Both the position numbers and the translations under genes were made by a program. From assembly GCF_014284195.1 (NCBI RefSeq), contig NZ_JACOGC010000001.1, positions 806,001 to 870,000 of the forward strand: a stretch of DNA of 64,000 nt. The letters are read 5' to 3'. Below, one piece after another: positions 33,378 through 42,582 of this stretch (the first letter of the stretch is position 1; every line of letters begins with the position of its first letter). This stretch comes from Cognatundibacterium griseum (lineage in GTDB: Bacteria; Pseudomonadota; Gammaproteobacteria; Burkholderiales; Burkholderiaceae_D). The notes below the pieces were generated by a model. That model was not told where the DNA came from, ran no database searches, and was given only the letters and a program-made list of their open reading frames with translations.

Positions 33378-34739
33378 TCAGGTTGTTGCTGCCAGTTCCT
33401 GAGCGCGGGCGGAGGCCGCTGATCTGACCAGTGTGACTGCCAGCGCCGCGCAAATCAGCAAACCACCTGCCAGCCGCACGACATTTTCCGGATTGCCTGC
33501 CAGCAGGCGGTTGTAATACAGCGGCAAGGTAAAAATTTGAATAATCATCGGAATCACGATGAACATGTTGAAGATTCCCATGTACACGCCTGTGCGTTCA
33601 GCCGGGATGCAGCCAGCCAGCATCACATACGGATTGCCCATGATGCTGGCCCACGCCAGGCCGATGCCGATCATCGGAATAAACAGCAGGCCCGGTGTGT
33701 GTATCGAAGGAATGCTGAGCATGGCGATTCCCGCGCAGGTCAGGCACAGCGCATGTGTGATTTTGGGACCGATGCGACGTGTCAGCGGAACCAGCGCAAA
33801 GGCTGCGATAAATGCGATCAGGTTATAGAACGCACCCAGTTGTCCGTTCAGCAGACCGGCTTCCCGAAAACCCGGAGAAGCCGGATCATTGGTGGAAAAA
33901 ATGGTGCGGCCAAGCGAGAGCATGATGTACTGCCAGTAGCAGAACATGCCGTACCACTGAAACAGTTTCACGACCGCGAGCTGTTTCATGGTCAGCGGCA
34001 TTTCCCTGACTGCGACGACAATCTCATCCAGCGTTGCCTGCCAACCGGCGGGTTTGTTTCGGATGGTAGTGAGTTGTTCTGCGGTCAGTGGAATTTCTTT
34101 GGTGGTTTTCAGGGTCCATAAGATCGAGACTGCCGAAAAAATGGCGCCGATCAGAAATGCGGCAATCACGATGTGCGGAATGTGATGGGAATTGACTGCA
34201 TCTTTGTTCATGCCAAGCAGCACCAGCAGCGATGGCGTCAGATATGCCAGCGTCTGCCCCAGTCCGGTGAACGCGCTTTGCGTCAGGAAACCCAGAGAGT
34301 GCTGGCGGCTGTCGAGCTTGTCGCTGACGAAAGCGCGGTAGGGTTCCATCGTGACGTTGTTGGCGGCGTCGAGTATCCATAACAGGCCCGCAGCCATCCA
34401 TAAGGTCTGGCTGAACGGCATGAACAGCAACCCCAGGCTGCACAGCAGCGCACCGATCAAAAAGTAAGGAGTACGCCGCCCCCAGCGGCTGACGGTGCGG
34501 TCACTCATGGCGCCAATAATCGGTTGTACGATCAGACCTGTCATCGGTCCGGCCAGCCACAGATAGGGCAGGCTGGCTTCATCCGCACCCAGATATTTGT
34601 AAATCGGACTCATGCTGCTTTGTTGCAGACCGAAACTGAACTGTATGCCGAAAAAGCCGACATTCATATTCACGATCTGCCAGAACGATAGCAGGGGCTT
34701 GTTCAGTGCAGCGCGCAAAGACGATGGTGTGTGATTCAT
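33378..34739 (-). CDS. MFS sugar (sucrose) transporter, SLC45-like
   Basis: A 453-aa 12-helix porter of the glycoside/SLC45-like MFS group. Signals are [31 protein letters not shown] at the start, the loop [21 protein letters not shown] (conserved RWGRR after helix 2) and [17 protein letters not shown]. The group includes SuxC of Xanthomonas, which imports sucrose. It is the last gene of a minus-strand row with receptor, amylosucrase and sugar kinase, so intact sucrose is the likely substrate. Confidence 0.88.
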   Translation of the reverse strand: MNHTPSSLRAALNKPLLSFWQIVNMNVGFFGIQFSFGLQQSSMSPIYKYLGADEASLPYLWLAGPMTGLIVQPIIGAMSDRTVSRWGRRTPYFLIGALLCSLGLLFMPFSQTLWMAAGLLWILDAANNVTMEPYRAFVSDKLDSRQHSLGFLTQSAFTGLGQTLAYLTPSLLVLLGMNKDAVNSHHIPHIVIAAFLIGAIFSAVSILWTLKTTKEIPLTAEQLTTIRNKPAGWQATLDEIVVAVREMPLTMKQLAVVKLFQWYGMFCYWQYIMLSLGRTIFSTNDPASPGFREAGLLNGQLGAFYNLIAFIAAFALVPLTRRIGPKITHALCLTCAGIAMLSIPSIHTPGLLFIPMIGIGLAWASIMGNPYVMLAGCIPAERTGVYMGIFNMFIVIPMIIQIFTLPLYYNRLLAGNPENVVRLAGGLLICAALAVTLVRSAASARAQELAATT

Positions 34740-34757
34740 GGCATACCCCTATTCAGA

Positions 34758-35726
34758 TCAGGCCGATTTCCATTGCTGCTGCCAGCTCCGGTAAAAATCC
34801 AGGTGTTGCGGAACAGCGCCGCGGATACCGCAAATGGCTGCGGCAAACTGATGCGCGCGTTGCAGGCTGAGTGCTGTTTCCCAGCCACGATAAATACCTA
34901 GCAGGAAAATAGCGGAAAAAGCATCGCCACCACCGACCGTATCAACCACATCGACATCGATCTGATGTTCACCATTGCTTAATAACTGCTCGTCACGGTC
35001 GAGGTACACATAGCCGCGGGCGCCGCGTGTGACGATGATGGCCTGCAAATCGAACATCGTGATCAGCAGCTTCAGTAAAGGAACAAATTTTTTCGCTGTG
35101 GCATCGTCAGCCGGTGCTGATATCTGGCCGGCCAGATACAGACGGGCGAGCATTTCCAGTTCTTCCTCATTGATTTTAAGGATATCGGCACGGTAAAGCG
35201 ATTCCTCAATGACTGCCGGTGTATATTGGCCGGTGCGCAAATTCAGGTCCAGATATTTCAGCGCATCGGTGGTTGTCAGCAGCCTTTGCAATGCCGCACT
35301 GGAGGAAGGCTGGCGCTGTGCCAGCGTGCCGAAATACAGCACACCCCGGTGGTGATCCGGATACACGTATTCCCGCACATGGAATGCCGCTTCCGCATCG
35401 ATATGGTCGTAAGCCTGATCGCGCAGAATATCGAACCGGTGATGGGTTTTGTCGCCGGAATCATCCTGCGTCACCACCACCCGACCGGTAGGGTGCGTCA
35501 TGTCGGTTTGTATGCCTTCGCTGATCAGCGCATAGCGTTGTATTTCATTTCTGATCAGTGCGGCATTCTCATCGTTGCCGATGCGCGAGATCATGAGCGG
35601 AGCACATTGAAAATAAGCCAGGGTGCGCGCCACGTTAAACGGTGCACCGCCCACCACCCGCTGATGCGGAAATTCATCAATCAGGGCTTCACCAAAAATA
35701 ACAACAGCTTGTCGTGTGGCAGTCAC
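34758..35726 (-). CDS. PfkB-family fructokinase-like kinase
   Basis: A 322-aa kinase that most likely makes fructose 6-phosphate from the fructose released by amylosucrase. GEALIDEFPHQRVVGGAPFNVARTLA near the N-terminus and DTVGGGDAFSAIFLLG near 250 are the PfkB signatures. The usual motif is D-T-x-G-A-G-D, so Ala is Gly here while the catalytic Asp is present. Only 18 bases separate it from each neighbour, so it is tightly in the operon. Confidence 0.88.
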   Translation of the reverse strand: MTATRQAVVIFGEALIDEFPHQRVVGGAPFNVARTLAYFQCAPLMISRIGNDENAALIRNEIQRYALISEGIQTDMTHPTGRVVVTQDDSGDKTHHRFDILRDQAYDHIDAEAAFHVREYVYPDHHRGVLYFGTLAQRQPSSSAALQRLLTTTDALKYLDLNLRTGQYTPAVIEESLYRADILKINEEELEMLARLYLAGQISAPADDATAKKFVPLLKLLITMFDLQAIIVTRGARGYVYLDRDEQLLSNGEHQIDVDVVDTVGGGDAFSAIFLLGIYRGWETALSLQRAHQFAAAICGIRGAVPQHLDFYRSWQQQWKSA

Positions 35727-35744
35727 AGCATTACTCCGTTTGTA

Positions 35745-37721
35745 TCAGGCCGCAGCAGCGGGGACAGGGGTCAGCCAGTATTGAGACCATGGCTGGATAT
35801 TGAGATTAGCATCTGCCGGCAGTTGATTGAATTCATTGTGCCAGCATTGCTGCGCCAGTTCCGGTGCCGGGCTCTGGCCGGAACGCAGCAGCTCAGGCAA
35901 ATTCAGCGTGACTGCCTGGTCTGAAAAATTGGCAATAAATAGCAAAGGCGCACCGGCACTGCCGCGCAGCATCGCCAGTACCGACGATTCTTCGCAGTGC
36001 AGCAGCTGGCGCGGCTGATCTGCTGCCAGTTGCGGGAAATGGCGACGCAGCTGCAGCAGGTGAAGCATGCTGTTGTAAATCTGTGCGGCCTGGTTGCTGA
36101 CCTGTGTGGTGCTGATGGCGGTATCCTGCCAGAGCGGACGGTGTAGCCAGCGGCTGTCCAGCGCATGGGCGGCAACCTGCTGATAAGCGGTATCATTACC
36201 CTGCGCAAACTCATCGCCCATATAGATCAGCGGCATACCGCCAAAGCAGAATGTCAATCCATACAGCAGCAGCAGGCGACGTGCTGCCATCTGCATATCG
36301 GTTGCGCTGGCAGCGCTGGCAAAGCCTGTCAATGCGGAAGCCATGCCGACCGTGCCATGTACTGCGTCCGGGTCGCTGGCCTGAAAGCTGGCGCCGCGTG
36401 CATAGCTGTCTCCTTCTCCGGCGAGAAAACGGCTGACTGCCGACAGTCTTTGCTGCACGTCCTGCTTCCCCAGGCTGGCTTCAGGGCGCAGTACATTCCA
36501 GCCTATGTCGTCGTGGCAGCGCACATAAGTCAGCCAGCTGGTGTTCGGTGGCAAAACCGGCGTGCCGCGTATGACTTCCTGCAGCAACGCCGTATCCTGC
36601 TCCACCATCGACAGCCAGCCGGCGGCCATCAGGCTGCTGTGATAAGCCAGATGGCATTCCCGCTTTGCCGGAAACTCGCTGCCCAGATACGCCGGCAGTT
36701 CGGCAGTGGGGACGATTGCTTCAGCTTTCAAAAGAATGCCGGGAGCCGCGATATCCGAGATGCTGCGCAGGATCTGCAGGATCAGATGCGCTTCCGGCTG
36801 ATTCATGCAATTGGTGCCGGGGCGTTTCCATAAGAATGCCGTGGAATCGAGCCGGAATACTTCCACACCGCGATTGGCCAGCTGCAGCAGGGCGCTGGCC
36901 ATGTCGGCAAATACGGCAGGATTGGTGTAATTCAGATCCCACTGGTAAGGGTAGAAAGTGGTCCATACCCATTCCTGCAGATCGGGAACGAAACTGAAAT
37001 TACCCGGTGCAACCTGCGGAAATACCTGTCCCAGCGTCTGTTCAAACAGATCAGGCTGCCGGCGGTCAGGGTAATGGTAAAAATAATTTTTGTAATGCGC
37101 ATCGCCTTCTCTGGCGGCACGCGCCCAGGCATGATCATCGGCGACATGGTTCAGAATAAAGTCGGAACACAGGCTGATTCCTGCGGCGCGCAGATGACTG
37201 GTCAGTTCCTGCAGGTCCTGCATGCTGCCCAGATGGGGGGCAATCTCGTCAAAATCGGCGACGGCGAAACCGCCGTCGTTTTCTCCTGCTCTCGCCTTCA
37301 GAAACGGCAGCAGATGCAGATAAGTAACGCCCAGTTCGCGCAGATGCGGTATGCGGGAAATCACGCCCTGCAGATCGCCGGCAAACCGGTCGGCGTAGGC
37401 GCAATAGCCGAGCATATTCTGGCTGGTAAACCAGTCCGGATGCCGGCTGCGCGCTTCATCCAGCTGACGCAGGGCAGCAGGTCGTGCACAGATTGCTGCA
37501 GCCAGAGATTGCATCAGCTGCTCCAGCCAGTGTGTGAACGCTGCTTCATCGGCAAAAATATGACGGTAGAGTCGTTGCAATCCATTCAGTAAAACGCTTG
37601 CCTGTTTCTCATAGCGGATCTGAACTCCGCTGCGCATTTCCTCTGGAATATGCGTGAGCAGGGTGTGAAGGCAGCGGTCTCTGAGGTTCTGGAAAGGCAT
37701 GGTGAAATCAGGCGTAAGCAA
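35745..37721 (-). CDS. Amylosucrase (GH13)
   Basis: A 658-aa glucosyltransferase that builds alpha-1,4-glucan from sucrose and releases fructose. The TIM-barrel motifs are complete: DFILNH, VFRLDSTAFLW (nucleophile Asp), LLKAEAIV (acid/base Glu) and YVRCHDDIGW (third Asp). SDGGxAV and FAGDLQG in the N-terminal region also match. The start is TTG at 37721 giving MLTP, the same N-terminal four residues as the Neisseria enzyme; ATG at 37700 is the alternative. No signal peptide is seen, so it acts in the cytoplasm on imported sucrose. Corresponds to suxB of the Xanthomonas sux locus. Confidence 0.92.
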   Translation of the reverse strand: MLTPDFTMPFQNLRDRCLHTLLTHIPEEMRSGVQIRYEKQASVLLNGLQRLYRHIFADEAAFTHWLEQLMQSLAAAICARPAALRQLDEARSRHPDWFTSQNMLGYCAYADRFAGDLQGVISRIPHLRELGVTYLHLLPFLKARAGENDGGFAVADFDEIAPHLGSMQDLQELTSHLRAAGISLCSDFILNHVADDHAWARAAREGDAHYKNYFYHYPDRRQPDLFEQTLGQVFPQVAPGNFSFVPDLQEWVWTTFYPYQWDLNYTNPAVFADMASALLQLANRGVEVFRLDSTAFLWKRPGTNCMNQPEAHLILQILRSISDIAAPGILLKAEAIVPTAELPAYLGSEFPAKRECHLAYHSSLMAAGWLSMVEQDTALLQEVIRGTPVLPPNTSWLTYVRCHDDIGWNVLRPEASLGKQDVQQRLSAVSRFLAGEGDSYARGASFQASDPDAVHGTVGMASALTGFASAASATDMQMAARRLLLLYGLTFCFGGMPLIYMGDEFAQGNDTAYQQVAAHALDSRWLHRPLWQDTAISTTQVSNQAAQIYNSMLHLLQLRRHFPQLAADQPRQLLHCEESSVLAMLRGSAGAPLLFIANFSDQAVTLNLPELLRSGQSPAPELAQQCWHNEFNQLPADANLNIQPWSQYWLTPVPAAAA

Positions 37722-37770
37722 GTCGGTAAAAAAATCGGTAAGAAAGAGAAATCAGACGGGCAGTGCTTGT

Positions 37771-37806
37771 AAAAATGTTCCTCCCGCAGAGGGGGGCGAG
37801 AGGAAC
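37771..37806 (-). terminator. Terminator-like hairpin between receptor and amylosucrase genes
   Basis: On the minus strand GTTCCTC pairs with GAGGAAC around a C/G-rich inner stem, followed by ATTTTT. It lies in the 177-base gap after the receptor gene. It probably lowers transcription into the amylosucrase, kinase and MFS genes, so that receptor mRNA is more abundant. Confidence 0.6.
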
Positions 37807-37898
37807 AGGGTGCTACAGAGGACAACCGGTAAGGACATGATGCTTATTCACCGGTCCGGTCCGTGGAAAAACATCCGCACGGGCCGGACTCGTGATGG

Positions 37899-40199
37899 TC
37901 AGAACGCGTATTTCAATGTGGCGCGGACTGTGCGGCCATTGATGGAGCGCGCTGCATGACCATCGCCTTCGACTTCAGTGTAGCCAATGGTGTTGAACAG
38001 ATTGTTCACGCTCAGCGAACCTTGCAGACGATCAGTGAACTGATAGTTGACAAACGCATTCAGCACATTGAATCCGCCCAGTGTGATCGTATTGGCGTCA
38101 TCACCATAAGACTTGGTGGTGCCGATCAGGCTGGCGCCGATGACTGCATCGCCCATGGTGTAAGTCGGTGCCAGCTGATACACGAGTTTTGCCTGGCGAC
38201 GCGGTGTTTTGCCGATGATGCTGGCATCTGCCGCGCCAACGATGCTGGCATTGGTATAAGTCATACCGCCGGTCATGCGGAATGCGCCGATTCTGTAGCT
38301 GGCTTCGACTTCAACGCCTTTGGCATCATAGGAGTTGGAGGTGAATTTCTGTGTCGTGGCTTCGAAATTCGACTCATCGGTTTTCGCCTGGAACAGGGTC
38401 ACAAAACTGCTGAAATCCTGCACTTTCCATTTCACACCACCTTCGATCTGCTTGACGATGTTGGTGCTGATCGGTACCGAGCCATCCAGCGGATTGCCGA
38501 ACATGATGCGGTCGGCATTGAACGCAATCCCTTCGCTGACGCGCGCAAACAATGCCAGGTCACGGCTCAGACGATAATTGGCGCCGACGGAGTAAGAGGT
38601 GTGATTGACGCTGTAATCGATGTATTTCAGGTTAGCCGGACGATACGCCTGATTGACTGCCTGATTGTAAGTGCCGCTGGCTTTTTGCTTGTCATAGCGC
38701 AGGCTGGCGTCGAGGTTCCAGTTGCCGCTTTCCCAGCCCAGGTTGGTGTACAGGGCATTGGTTTTGTATTGCGCATCAATACTGCGGTTGCAGCAGCCAC
38801 CCCAGACATCGGTTCCCTGCGCCAGCAGACCGGGAGAGCCGGGTACTGTGGTTGACGCATTCAGCAGCGCCGGTTTGTCGCCGGTCGCCTGCAACAGGTA
38901 CTGATTGAAATTCCAGGTCAGGCCGACATTTTGCAGCGATGAAAAATAACCGACCGTTGTCGCCAGTTTGCCACCGGAGAGATCAAAAATCTTGGACAGT
39001 TTCGCATCGTTGACCGTGCTGCCCAGATCATCGATGGAGGTGTTAAACACCGTGGCGGTGAATGCCGGGCCGTTGTAGGCTTTACCGGCATTCGGGCCGG
39101 TGGCGTAAGTCATGCCTGCCGGTGTGTTGCTGTTATCTGCCGGGAACAGGGAAATGAAGCGGCCGGAATTGCTCGACTTGCGGAATTTTTCATCCAGTGT
39201 CCAGCCGCCACCCAGATTCAGGGAGGCCTCTGCGCCGAAGGCATTGTTCAGCACATGCAGGCCATCGTTCACGTTGGTGGCGAGCTTGCTGTTATTTTTG
39301 TCCAGAACGATATCGCGGGTCCAGTAAGGGGAATAAAAACTGGCAGTGCGCGGATCGATGCCCGGTAATTCGGAAATCGTGCCATTCACGGTTTTAACCG
39401 GTACCGGCATATTCATCGGGGTCTTGTCGTCCAGATGCTTGACGCTCAGGCGGATATAGCCGTTGTCGAGTTCCTGGGTGATATTGGCGCGAATCTGGCC
39501 GCCATCTTCAGCAGTCACACCTGCCGGGCGCGAGCTGTCGCCGTTGCGATAAAAGCCGGCAACGAACACCCGGGTCTTGGGCGACAGTGCTGCGCCGTAG
39601 TCAAAATCGTAGCGGGTCTGATCGAAATCCAGCCCTCTGGTAATGCCGATGCTGCCACCGGTTTCTTTGCCGGATTTGCTGATGAAGTTAATGATGCCGC
39701 CCGGGGAATTGGTCGCCATGGTCGATGCCGTGCCACCGCGCACCACTTCCAGATGGCTCAGGCCGCCATCAGCGCGCAGATACATGTCCGGTGTGGCAAA
39801 GGCGACGTCGCCGAACAGCATGATCGGCAGACCGTCTTCCTGGAACTGCACATAACGTGCACCACCGGCAGAAATCGGCACGCCGCGCACGGTCAGGTTG
39901 GCATTGCCTTCACCACCGGAAGACTCGGCCCGCACGCCGGGAACTGCGCGCAGAATTTCCGCCGCGTTGGTCGGTGCTGACTGTGCGATCTGATCCGCAT
40001 CAAGCGAGCTGATGGATACGCTGGCCTTCATTTTGGATGTGCCAATCGGTGTGCCGGTCACGATCACCGAATTCAGGTTCAGGGAATTTTTTTCCTTTTC
40101 CTGATTGCTTGCTTCCTGTGCTGTGGCGATACCCATTTGCAGCAACGCCAGGGATACCACGCTTGCCATGCGGGTTAATTTGATGTTGGTAGATGTCAT
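37899..40199 (-). CDS. TonB-dependent receptor for sucrose (SuxA-like)
   Basis: A 766-aa outer-membrane receptor. It has a signal sequence ending in ATAQEA, a TonB-box-like N-terminal stretch (NSVIVTGT), a plug domain (IAQSAPTNAAEILRAVPGVRAESSGG, RYVQFQEDGLPIMLFG, VRGGTASTMATNSPGGIINF) and a long beta-barrel ending in aromatic ATLKYAF. The ligand is inferred from the downstream amylosucrase, kinase and MFS genes. The 5' region is unusually long and structured. The start ATG follows a GGAGA ribosome site. Confidence 0.9.
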   Translation of the reverse strand: MTSTNIKLTRMASVVSLALLQMGIATAQEASNQEKEKNSLNLNSVIVTGTPIGTSKMKASVSISSLDADQIAQSAPTNAAEILRAVPGVRAESSGGEGNANLTVRGVPISAGGARYVQFQEDGLPIMLFGDVAFATPDMYLRADGGLSHLEVVRGGTASTMATNSPGGIINFISKSGKETGGSIGITRGLDFDQTRYDFDYGAALSPKTRVFVAGFYRNGDSSRPAGVTAEDGGQIRANITQELDNGYIRLSVKHLDDKTPMNMPVPVKTVNGTISELPGIDPRTASFYSPYWTRDIVLDKNNSKLATNVNDGLHVLNNAFGAEASLNLGGGWTLDEKFRKSSNSGRFISLFPADNSNTPAGMTYATGPNAGKAYNGPAFTATVFNTSIDDLGSTVNDAKLSKIFDLSGGKLATTVGYFSSLQNVGLTWNFNQYLLQATGDKPALLNASTTVPGSPGLLAQGTDVWGGCCNRSIDAQYKTNALYTNLGWESGNWNLDASLRYDKQKASGTYNQAVNQAYRPANLKYIDYSVNHTSYSVGANYRLSRDLALFARVSEGIAFNADRIMFGNPLDGSVPISTNIVKQIEGGVKWKVQDFSSFVTLFQAKTDESNFEATTQKFTSNSYDAKGVEVEASYRIGAFRMTGGMTYTNASIVGAADASIIGKTPRRQAKLVYQLAPTYTMGDAVIGASLIGTTKSYGDDANTITLGGFNVLNAFVNYQFTDRLQGSLSVNNLFNTIGYTEVEGDGHAARSINGRTVRATLKYAF

Positions 40200-40308
40200 T
40201 GTTGTCTCCGTTGTTTTTCATACGCATGACAGTCAGCGTTGTCATGCAGGGGGAAATCCTCAAAACCAAGCTGCCAGAAACTGGTGATGCAGCGACCGGC
40301 ACTCGGGA

Positions 40309-40378
40309 GCAAAAGACCTCCATCAGTGTTCGCCGTTGCTGCGGGCGGGTGCGGTAAGCACTGATGAAGATCTTTTGC
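40309..40378 (-). promoter_or_regulatory. Large inverted repeat in the receptor mRNA leader
   Basis: Arms 40309-40328 and 40359-40378 are 20 bases each and match at 18 positions. On the receptor-sense strand the arms are GCAAAAGATCTTCATCAGTG and CACTGATGGAGGTCTTTTGC, and both mismatches become G-U pairs, so the RNA stem is unbroken. The loop is 30 bases. It lies 110-180 bases before the receptor start, with no T-run, so it is a structured leader more than a terminator. Confidence 0.6.
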
Positions 40379-40420
40379 GTTGCAGGTGTGATGAATTATG
40401 GTGCAAATTATTTTTTATTA

Positions 40421-40430
40421 CAATCGATTG
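40421..40430. promoter_or_regulatory. LacI-type operator, proximal
   Basis: CAATCGATTG is a perfect palindrome with the central CG typical of LacI-family sites, flanked by TT and AA in symmetric positions. It lies 222 bases before the receptor start and just upstream of the large inverted repeat, near where the promoter is expected. The adjacent LacI-family regulator is the likely binder. Confidence 0.55.
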
Positions 40431-40734
40431 CAATGCATCGGTGCAAAAATCATTTTTTGTGGTGCGGAAAAAATGTCAGAAAGAAATGAATGTTGCCGTT
40501 GCAGCTATTTTAAAAGGATTTGCAGAAGGTGTTTCGGCTCATGGAATAACATTTAACACATTGATTTATATTGATTAAATGATGTTTATTGTCGAAATGT
40601 AGACAGCGCCTCACCCACTGTATTTTGGGCACAACACTGGCCATAAATTGGAATCAATTATCGCAGTGCAGCATTGAAAAAAATTGTAAAAACTATTCAT
40701 TATGGAAATGAATGTGCTTTCTTGAGTGATTATT

Positions 40735-40748
40735 TGCAAACGATTGTA
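40735..40748. promoter_or_regulatory. LacI-type operator, distal
   Basis: TGCAAACGATTGTA matches the symmetric form TGCAATCGATTGCA at 12 of 14 positions. It lies between the regulator stop and the receptor promoter, about 315 bases from the proximal site. A pair this far apart could be joined by DNA looping. Confidence 0.45.
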
Positions 40749-40811
40749 TTTTTGGTTGCAGCGAGTAATTACAGGGACAGTGCGCCACCGTCCGCCGCAG
40801 GGAAATTGTGT

Positions 40812-41876
40812 TCAGGTGCTGCTTTTGCGGACGATCAGTTCGGTCGGCAGCAGGCGCGGCTGGGTATTGTTGTCGTGATCGACGATGGCGAGCAGCGCTT
40901 CAACCAGCGCTTGTCCTGCCTGTGCCATCGGTTGCCGCACCGTGCTCAGCGGCGGGTGAAAATACCGGGCCAGCTCAATATCATCATAGCCGACCACGGC
41001 AATGTCGTGCGGTACCCGGAAGTGTCTTTCGCGCAGTGAGTTAATCGAAGTCATGGCCAGCAGATCGCTGCAGGCAAACAGGGCATCGAACGTAATCTGC
41101 CGCTGGCAGAGTTCGGTCACGGCTTCCCTGCCGCCATTTTCTGCAAACGACGCTTGCACCTGAAGCTGCGGCACCACGGGACGCCCATACTGGATCAGCG
41201 CCTTGCAATATCCTTCATAGCGCTGTGCGACTTCCGGCAACTGAATGTCTCCGAAAAAAGCGATATGACGCTTGCCGCTGCGGATCAGATGTTCCGTCGC
41301 TAAAAATCCACCGCTGACATTGTCGCTGCCAACCGTGACGTAGAGCTGCTGCGGCAGTTGCGCTCCCCATACCACGACCGGAACACGGCGCGCAGCCAGC
41401 TGATTGAGCTGATCGTGGTGACGCCATTGCCCGATCAGGATGATGCCGGATGCGCGGCCTGTATCGTAAATCTGTGCAATGCTGTCGAGCCGCTCGGCAT
41501 CGACGCGTGACAACAGCATGTCGAAACCGCGGTCGGTGAGCGCGTCTGCCACGCTGCCGAGCATGCTGAGAAAAAACGGGTCCGACAGATGCTGGCGGGT
41601 TTCTGCTTCATAGGGAATCACCACCGCAACGGTGCGGCTTTGCCTGAGCCGCAGATTTTGCGCGCCGATGTTGATGGAGTAATTCAGGGAGCGTGCGAGT
41701 TCTGTGATGCGGGTTTTTGTTTCGTCATTGACCAGTGGGCTGCCGCTGAGCGCGCGCGACACGGTGGAGGTCGAAACCCCCGCCAGCCGCGCGATATCGG
41801 CCATTTGTAAGCGGCGCTGCTCCTTGCTGTCGGAACGGGAGCTGACCGCGCTGGGGGCACTGGTCGTGATTTTCAT
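40812..41876 (-). CDS. LacI-family regulator of the sux-like locus
   Basis: A 354-aa repressor. The N-terminal HTH is MADIARLAGVSTSTVSRALSGSPLVNDETKTRI, with an unusually long 24-residue lead before it. The rest is a periplasmic-binding-like sensor domain (VAVVIPYEAETRQHLSDPFF, YVTVGSDNVSGGFLATEHLI, AVVGYDDIELARYFHPPLSTV). It stands directly upstream of the receptor operon on the same strand and corresponds to SuxR of Xanthomonas. The effector is probably sucrose or a derivative. Confidence 0.9.
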   Translation of the reverse strand: MKITTSAPSAVSSRSDSKEQRRLQMADIARLAGVSTSTVSRALSGSPLVNDETKTRITELARSLNYSINIGAQNLRLRQSRTVAVVIPYEAETRQHLSDPFFLSMLGSVADALTDRGFDMLLSRVDAERLDSIAQIYDTGRASGIILIGQWRHHDQLNQLAARRVPVVVWGAQLPQQLYVTVGSDNVSGGFLATEHLIRSGKRHIAFFGDIQLPEVAQRYEGYCKALIQYGRPVVPQLQVQASFAENGGREAVTELCQRQITFDALFACSDLLAMTSINSLRERHFRVPHDIAVVGYDDIELARYFHPPLSTVRQPMAQAGQALVEALLAIVDHDNNTQPRLLPTELIVRKSST

Positions 41877-42139
41877 GCAGAGTATCTGAAGGAGAGGAGT
41901 GAATTGCGCCGTTGGCCATCATGAGGGATTATAAGGCGCAATCTGCTAAAAATCTAACCGGAATGGGGATGCCCCGGTCCGGATACCGGCGGGTGTGTTT
42001 TGAATTTGAGCCATGTCGCCTGCGGCCCGGGCGGATTGACCTGACCGCCAGAGTGAGGTCAATCCGGCGCGGGGCGCTGCTGAAGTGTTCTTTTGCGGCG
42101 CACCGCAGTCTACCTTCCGCGTTTGTCGCGATGGCGGGT

Positions 42140-42514
42140 TTACATCGTTGGATAAAACAAACGCAGTCTGTGGCCGTCCGGTGCTTCTGCCGTGCAGCTC
42201 AGACCAAAATCGAGTGCCGTCGGTGTTTGCAGGATGTGGATACCCAATTGCTGCCATTTCCCGTAAGCCTCATGCAGTGCCGCTTCGGAGGTAACCGGCA
42301 GGCACAGTTCCGCCTGCGCGCATTCGCAAGGGGTGCCGGCAACCGGTAAAACATCCTGGCGTTTCCAGAGGCCGAGCTTGGCGCCGCCGCCGAGAATAAA
42401 CAGCGCAAAACCAGGGCTGGCCTCAACTGGCGCTTTGCCGAGCAGACGCTCATACCAGGCAGCGCTTTCCAGAGGATGATTGACGTATTGAATGAAGTAA
42501 GCTTGAGAGTTCAT
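42140..42514 (-). CDS. VOC-family (glyoxalase-like) protein
   Basis: A 124-aa vicinal-oxygen-chelate protein. It begins YFIQYVNHPLESAAWYERLLGKAPVEASPGFALFIL and ends EAPDGHRLRLFYP, the two half-motifs of the PhnB/glyoxalase-like fold. A metal-binding enzyme or a binding protein is possible. It lies 68 bases after the WYL regulator gene on the same strand; the two are often paired, so the regulator may control it. Confidence 0.82.
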   Translation of the reverse strand: MNSQAYFIQYVNHPLESAAWYERLLGKAPVEASPGFALFILGGGAKLGLWKRQDVLPVAGTPCECAQAELCLPVTSEAALHEAYGKWQQLGIHILQTPTALDFGLSCTAEAPDGHRLRLFYPTM

Positions 42515-42582
42515 GACCGATCCTTTTTTATCGCCGGTCCGCGGGATGCGAACCGTTAGCGATATTGTCGGCGTTGCCAGTG

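Larger units (their letters stand above)
40200..40811. other. Long control region of the receptor gene
   Basis: About 610 bases without a supported gene. It carries a large inverted repeat (40309-40378) and two LacI-type sites (40421 and 40735), listed separately. The right part (about 40440-40760) is AT-rich. An 80-codon frame at 40336 runs through the inverted repeat and is not credible. Confidence 0.65.

Noticed and set aside
40336-40578. 80-codon frame in the receptor control region
   Set aside because: It runs through the inverted repeat and operators and lacks a ribosome site and any family look.
41877-42139. Frames at 41912-42349 and 41946-42257
   Set aside because: They overlap the VOC gene on the wrong strand or frame, with no ribosome site; the gap probably holds only the LacI-family gene promoter and the VOC gene end.
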